Source of the DNA: Candidatus Dadabacteria bacterium UBA1144
GTDB taxonomy: Bacteria; Desulfobacterota_D; UBA1144
NCBI GenBank assembly: GCA_002311855.1
Contig: DCAB01000012.1
Coordinates: 1-29,064 of the forward strand
DNA: 29,064 nt
Direction of reading: 5' to 3'
Numbering within the stretch: the first letter of the stretch is position 1; every line of letters starts with the position of its first letter. Position numbers and translations under genes: made by a program. The notes below the pieces were generated by a model. It made no database searches and was not told the DNA's origin. It was given only the letters and a program-made list of their open reading frames with translations. Of this stretch, positions 24,782 to 29,064 are shown piece by piece.

Positions 24782-24810
24782 TTGACATCTTTTTTATCAT
24801 TATTTAAATT
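24782..24810 (+). promoter_or_regulatory. Promoter of the topoisomerase gene
   Basis: Perfect TTGACA (24782-24787), 17 bases, TAAATT (24805-24810). Only 9 bases separate the -10 from the ATG at 24820, and no Shine-Dalgarno is present, so the leader would be 2-4 bases at most. Confidence 0.55.
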
Positions 24811-24819
24811 TGCGTTTCT

Positions 24820-27360
24820 ATGGACAAAGAAAAGTTTCTTGTTATAGCAGAAAAACCTAGCGTGGCAAAATTAATAGCTTCAGTACTTGGAGTAAAAAAG
24901 GCTGATGTTTCTAAAGGTTTAAATTGTTATGAAGATAAAAGATATGTTATCACATCAGCAGTAGGTCATTTGGTTGAATATGAAAAACCAAAACAGAAAT
25001 GGTCTTTTGATGAACTACCACTTAACGGTCCCGGAAAACTAATACCAAAAGAAAGCGTTAAACCAAAATTAAATTTTATAAAAAAACTTTTAAAAAGAGA
25101 TGATATAGTTGGTGCGATTAATGCTTGCGATGCTGGTCGTGAAGGAGAATTAATTTTCAACCAAATAATGGATTATTTGAAAGTCGATAAACCATTCTAC
25201 AGAGTATGGTTGCAGTCAATGACAAAAAAAGAAATTGAAAAAGAGTTCAATAATCTCAAATCATCAGAGATGTTCAAAAATCTTGGAGAGGCTGCATTAG
25301 GAAGAACAATAGCGGATTGGAAAATAGGGATGAATGGAACAAGGGCCGTTAGCGCTTGGTCAAGCAAGGCATACAATGTAGGTTTTAACAAGCAAGTTGT
25401 GGGGAGAGTAAAAACTCCGACATTAACACTAATTGTGTCAAGAGATTTAGAAATTGACAAGTTTGTATCAGAAAAATATAGCGAAATCCATGCAACATTC
25501 CGTACAAGCTCCGGTGAATATCAAGGAGTTTATATTGATAAGGAATTTAGTAATGAGAGTCTTAGCGAAGAAGAGAGAAGAACAAGAAAGAATGATAGAA
25601 TTTTTGACAAGAAGAGAGTCGAGGAAATTGTTGAGTCTTCATTGGGTAAAAAAGGGAAAATATCAGATACCTCGAAAGAAAACAAAGAATATTCTCCAGC
25701 CCTATTCGATTTGACAACGCTTCAGCGTGAAGGAAATAGTAGATTTGGATTTACCGCAAACAGTACTCTGAGCATTGCTCAATTCCTATATCAACCAATC
25801 TCTGGAGAAGGTTATATAACTTATCCGAGGACAGATTCAAGAAGGTTGCCTGACGATTATTTACAAGAAGCAAATAGACTTTTAAGTAGTTTGCAACAAG
25901 CACCATATAAAAATTATTCTGAGCATATATTAAAAGAAAATCTTGCGAAGGGGGGCGACAAAAGAATCTTTGATTCAAAAGCAGTATCCGATCACTTTGC
26001 AATAATACCAACCTCAAACATTCCTAATTTAGATAAATTAAATGATCAACAATTAAAAATTTACGATTTAATAGTTAAAAGATTCTTAGCAGTTTTTTAT
26101 CCTCCTACAATTACAAAAGAAACAACAAGAAATACTATAATAGAAGAAAATGCGTTTAGAACAACAGGCAGAATTCTGATTGATAAAGGATGGAGAGAGG
26201 TTTTTAATAGTCCAATGCAAGACAAATTACTAAATGAAATAGATGAAGATGACATCGCTGAAGCAATCAACATAGAGAAAGTAGATAAAAACACCATTCC
26301 TAAAGCTAGATATACCGATGCAACACTGTTAAGGGCTATGGAAACTGCGGGTAGAGAAATAGAGGACGATGAATTAGCACTAATTATGAAAAACAAAGGA
26401 ATTGGTACTCCGGCAACTAGAGCTGTCATTATAGAAGAATTGATAATAAGGGATAAATATTTATTAAGGACTAAAGATGAAAACGGAAGAAGATGTATTA
26501 TTTCCTCTATAAGAGGGAAAAAACTTATAGAGGACCTGAAAATTTTAAAAATTGATCAGTTAACTTCGGCTAGCTTAACTGCGGAATGGGAATCAAAATT
26601 AAATAAAATAGAAAGGGATGAATACTCTTATGGAGAATTTATTGCAGAGATAGACAAGCTGAGAGATGAAATAATAAAAAAAGCAAGAGATACGAGAGTG
26701 GATACAGATGAACATTTAAGTCCTTTGGGTATAGATTGTCCAATCACGGGTTTGCCAATGTATGAAACGTTCAATCGATATACGACTGATAAACCTGAGG
26801 AATCAACAAATATAGGTAAAGTTTATTCTGGAAGACCAATTAGTCGTGAAGAGATAATAGAATTAATTAAATCGTATGATGGAAATGAAGCAAGAATAAA
26901 GCTTGCTAGATTTGTTAATCAATATGGTCAATACTTCGATGCACCTTTAATGTTCACGAAGGAAAACCCAAGCTGTAGATTTGACCAAGAATTTTTTGCC
27001 AATGGAAAGAAAGAAGTAGATCTGAAGGAATTAGAGTGTCTATGTGAATCTCCAGTTGTGAAATCAAAAGTTTATTACGATGATGATTTTTATTATTTTG
27101 GAAAGGCTGGAAAAAATAGAATTTCTAGGAAAATGCTTTCTCCATATCTGAATTCTGAAGATGAAGAAGAGAGGAAAAAAGACTCCTTGCCTATAGAAGA
27201 AGCAGAAAAACTTTTTAAAGATGGAAAAACATCAATTTTACAATTTAAATCCAAAAGGAGGAATGCAAGAATGCCATTTTTTAAAGCAAAAGTATATTTG
27301 GATTCAAAATTCAACCCTAAATTTGAAATGGTTTCGAGAAAAAAGTCACCCAAGAAATGA
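24820..27360 (+). CDS. topB: DNA topoisomerase III-like type IA enzyme
   Basis: Type IA topoisomerase that passes single strands and resolves linked DNA. The 846 residues begin with the Toprim domain: IAEKPSVAK (9-17) and NACDAGREGE with Asp104 and Glu108. The QVVGRVKTPTLTLIVSRD segment and active-site Tyr335 in GEGYITYPRTDS follow, then KGIGTPATRA. It is longer than E. coli TopB (653) because of a C-terminal region of about 200 residues that holds topoisomerase-type repeats (PISREEIIELIKSYDG and a second near PIEEAEKLFKDG) but no Cys4 zinc fingers. It has its own promoter. Its stop codon TGA forms part of the promoter of ffh. Whether it is the cell's only type IA enzyme is not known. Confidence 0.92.
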   Translation: MDKEKFLVIAEKPSVAKLIASVLGVKKADVSKGLNCYEDKRYVITSAVGHLVEYEKPKQKWSFDELPLNGPGKLIPKESVKPKLNFIKKLLKRDDIVGAINACDAGREGELIFNQIMDYLKVDKPFYRVWLQSMTKKEIEKEFNNLKSSEMFKNLGEAALGRTIADWKIGMNGTRAVSAWSSKAYNVGFNKQVVGRVKTPTLTLIVSRDLEIDKFVSEKYSEIHATFRTSSGEYQGVYIDKEFSNESLSEEERRTRKNDRIFDKKRVEEIVESSLGKKGKISDTSKENKEYSPALFDLTTLQREGNSRFGFTANSTLSIAQFLYQPISGEGYITYPRTDSRRLPDDYLQEANRLLSSLQQAPYKNYSEHILKENLAKGGDKRIFDSKAVSDHFAIIPTSNIPNLDKLNDQQLKIYDLIVKRFLAVFYPPTITKETTRNTIIEENAFRTTGRILIDKGWREVFNSPMQDKLLNEIDEDDIAEAINIEKVDKNTIPKARYTDATLLRAMETAGREIEDDELALIMKNKGIGTPATRAVIIEELIIRDKYLLRTKDENGRRCIISSIRGKKLIEDLKILKIDQLTSASLTAEWESKLNKIERDEYSYGEFIAEIDKLRDEIIKKARDTRVDTDEHLSPLGIDCPITGLPMYETFNRYTTDKPEESTNIGKVYSGRPISREEIIELIKSYDGNEARIKLARFVNQYGQYFDAPLMFTKENPSCRFDQEFFANGKKEVDLKELECLCESPVVKSKVYYDDDFYYFGKAGKNRISRKMLSPYLNSEDEEERKKDSLPIEEAEKLFKDGKTSILQFKSKRRNARMPFFKAKVYLDSKFNPKFEMVSRKKSPKK

Positions 27361-27366
27361 TATAAT
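27358..27366 (+). promoter_or_regulatory. Extended -10 promoter of ffh made from the topoisomerase stop codon
   Basis: TGaTATAAT: the TGA stop of the upstream gene supplies the TG of an extended -10, followed at once by a perfect TATAAT. Six bases later comes the ffh ATG, so transcription would begin at the start codon itself. No -35 is visible. Confidence 0.5.
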
Positions 27367-27372
27367 TTTGAA

Positions 27373-28704
27373 ATGTTTGAAAAAATTACTGACAAGATAA
27401 CTAGTTCTTTCAAAAAACTTAGAGGGCATAGTGTCATAACGGACAAAAACATAGATGAGGCGCTCAAGGAAATAAGACTCGGTCTATTAGAAGCTGATGT
27501 CAATTATAAGGTCGTCAAATCTCTCGTAGATTCGATAAAGGAAGCTTCCGTTGGAAAAGAAGTCTTAAAGAGTGTATCACCAGGAGAACAGTTCACTAAA
27601 ATTTTTAATGATGAATTAATTAAAATCTTGGGTTCTGAAACTGAATATCTAAACATAAAGGTCTCACCACCTGCTGTAATCATGATGGTAGGACTCCAAG
27701 GATCTGGTAAAACCACAACCGCAGCAAAATTATCAAAATATTTAAAAGAAAAAGAAAAAAGAAATCCTTGTATGGTATCAGCAGATATATATAGACCAGC
27801 AGCTATTGAGCAACTTAAGATTTTATCAAATCAAGTTAAGGTTGGATTTATTGAAAATTCTTCGCAAGATGTAATTGAAATTTGTAAAAATGCTTTTAAG
27901 TCTGCTTACAATCAAGGTTACGACACTTTAATAATAGATACCGCTGGTAGGCTTCAAATTGATGATTCAATGATTCAAGAATTAAAATCAATCAAATCTG
28001 AAGTGACAATCCATGAAACTCTCTTAATCATCGATTCAATGCTTGGTCAAGAAGCTATTAATGTTGCTAAGACTTTTAATGATGAAGTAGGGATTGAAGG
28101 CATCGCATTAACAAAATTAGATGGTGATGCAAGAGGAGGAGCAGCGTTATCTGCAAAATTTATCACCAACAAGCCAATAAAATTTTATGGTTCTGGAGAG
28201 AAAATGGATGCGCTTGACATTTTTCACCCCGACAGAATGGCTTCAAGAATACTTGGAATGGGGGACGTTGTATCCCTTGTTGAAAAGACATCCTCTTCTA
28301 TAGACGAGAAGCAAGCCGAGAAACTATCTGAAAAACTCGAGAGAAACGATTTCAATTTAAATGATTTCAAAGATGCAATAAAATCCATGAGCAAATTAGG
28401 TTCATTGAAAAGTACTCTTTCGATGATACCAGGTCTGGGAAATCTATCTCAAGATGAAAACGCTATGCAACAAGCGAGTGTAGAGATGAAAAAAACTGTC
28501 GCAATTATTGATTCTATGACAAGAAAAGAGAGAAACAATCATGCCCTACTCGATGGAAGAAGAAGAAGAAGAATAGCCACCGGAAGCGGTACATCAGTGC
28601 AAGATATCAATAAATTGATTAAAAAATTTTTGCAAATGAAGAAAATGTCTAAAAATCTTGGTAAAAAGAAAAAAAATTCAAAAAATCTATTGAATTTCAA
28701 CTAA
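27373..28704 (+). CDS. ffh: Signal recognition particle protein Ffh (SRP54)
   Basis: GTPase of the signal recognition particle; binds signal sequences and the SRP RNA encoded at 6450-6550, and docks with FtsY at the membrane. The 443 residues include the helical N domain, G1 loop GLQGSGKTTTAAKL (107-120), DTAGRLQ, TKLDGDARGGAALS, and GMGDV before the M domain. The M domain has the finger-loop and RNA-binding parts DFKDAIKSMSKLGSLKST, MIPG, MTRKERNN and RRRRRIATGSGTSVQDIN, and a Lys-rich end. It is followed 30 bases later by rpsP, the usual bacterial neighbour. Confidence 0.98.
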   Translation: MFEKITDKITSSFKKLRGHSVITDKNIDEALKEIRLGLLEADVNYKVVKSLVDSIKEASVGKEVLKSVSPGEQFTKIFNDELIKILGSETEYLNIKVSPPAVIMMVGLQGSGKTTTAAKLSKYLKEKEKRNPCMVSADIYRPAAIEQLKILSNQVKVGFIENSSQDVIEICKNAFKSAYNQGYDTLIIDTAGRLQIDDSMIQELKSIKSEVTIHETLLIIDSMLGQEAINVAKTFNDEVGIEGIALTKLDGDARGGAALSAKFITNKPIKFYGSGEKMDALDIFHPDRMASRILGMGDVVSLVEKTSSSIDEKQAEKLSEKLERNDFNLNDFKDAIKSMSKLGSLKSTLSMIPGLGNLSQDENAMQQASVEMKKTVAIIDSMTRKERNNHALLDGRRRRRIATGSGTSVQDINKLIKKFLQMKKMSKNLGKKKKNSKNLLNFN

Positions 28705-28734
28705 TATTAATCATTATTAAGGGACAGGATATAT

Positions 28735-29064
28735 ATGTTAAAAATAAGACTCACTCGCTTAGGAAGAAAAAAAAGACCTTTTTATAGAATTGTGGCAGCC
28801 GATTCTCGGTCCCCTAGAGACGGGAAATTCTTAGAAATTCTTGGAACGTATGACCCTATTAAAGAGCCAGCTGAAATATCTTTTAACAAAAACAAAATAG
28901 ATGAATGGGTAAAAAAAGGTGCTCAATTAAGCAATAGAGTTCAAAAAATAATTGATCCGGATAAATATTCAGAACTCGTAAAAAATAAACCAAAGAGAAA
29001 GCCTAAGAAGGCCGTTCCTAAAGAAGAAGTTAAGACTGAGGAGACTCCTAAAGAAGAAGTGAAA
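28735..29064 (+). CDS. rpsP: Ribosomal protein S16 with a C-terminal extension, cut by window edge
   Basis: 30S ribosomal protein needed for subunit assembly. The ATG at 28735 opens MLKIRLTRLGRKKRPFYRIV, the invariant S16 start, and the core ends near residue 82 (IIDPDKYSELVKNK). The frame then continues to the window end with at least 28 more residues: KPKRKPKKA and a repeated PKEEVK. S16 is normally 80-90 residues, so this protein has a charged tail whose end is not visible. AGGA lies 5 bases and GGGA 10 bases before the ATG. It follows ffh; rimM and trmD would be expected next but lie outside. Confidence 0.97.
   Translation, partial: MLKIRLTRLGRKKRPFYRIVAADSRSPRDGKFLEILGTYDPIKEPAEISFNKNKIDEWVKKGAQLSNRVQKIIDPDKYSELVKNKPKRKPKKAVPKEEVKTEETPKEEVK

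Overview
The window is a gene-dense, AT-rich (roughly one-third G+C by eye) piece of bacterial chromosome made almost entirely of housekeeping genes. Intergenic gaps are usually under 100 bases, and no stretch over 300 bases lacks a gene. I see no insertion sequence, prophage, CRISPR array, integrase or attachment site. The compactness, several overlapping gene ends and many weak or absent Shine-Dalgarno sequences suggest a streamlined free-living, possibly planktonic, bacterium. I cannot name the lineage. A convincing sigma-54-type promoter before the ammonium transporter argues for a lineage that has RpoN. The MoeB-like protein resembles the MoeZ type of actinobacteria and cyanobacteria.

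Layout. 1-3580 (minus): a purine operon of a basic-tailed unknown protein, guaB and guaA; guaA is cut by the left edge just before its last residue. 3761-4879 (+): a MoeB/ThiF-rhodanese fusion. 4876-6301 (minus): a Nudix hydrolase, tRNA-Leu(CAA) and a DUF805 membrane protein. 6353-9086 (+): tRNA-Ser(GGA), SRP RNA, dnaX, ybaB and recR. 9167-10988 (+): etfB-etfA. 11026-11814 (minus): murI. 11956-12325 (+): a 59-residue zinc-ribbon protein and a 62-residue tautomerase. 12423-13664 (minus): ammonium transporter. 13841-15487 (+): acyl-CoA ligase. 15476-16222 (minus): DUF3891 protein. 16284-18581 (+): purE, Sua5/TsaC and a DUF1015 protein. 18611-20410 (+): lepA. 20419-22107 (minus): ThDP-dependent enzyme. 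22173-24748 (+): unknown protein, nitrilase and SDR-family epimerase. 24820-27360 (+): topoisomerase III-like enzyme. 27373-28704 (+): ffh. 28735-end (+): rpsP, cut by the right edge.

Functional links. GuaB and GuaA convert IMP to GMP, and purE feeds the same pathway. Both core parts of the signal recognition particle, the 4.5S-like RNA and Ffh, are in the window but about 21 kb apart. The two ETF subunits and the acyl-CoA ligase fit acyl-CoA metabolism. Amt and nitrilase are both ways to obtain ammonium.

I did not find a clearly new multi-gene system. The most interesting signals are a run of 11 A in dnaX followed by four stop codons in the slipped frame, which predicts a short gamma-like subunit; a guaB gene with no ATG, GTG or TTG start but a well-placed AUU; a near-consensus sigma-54 promoter at amt; and a repeated pattern of -10 boxes lying 6 to 9 bases before start codons, which suggests leaderless mRNAs.
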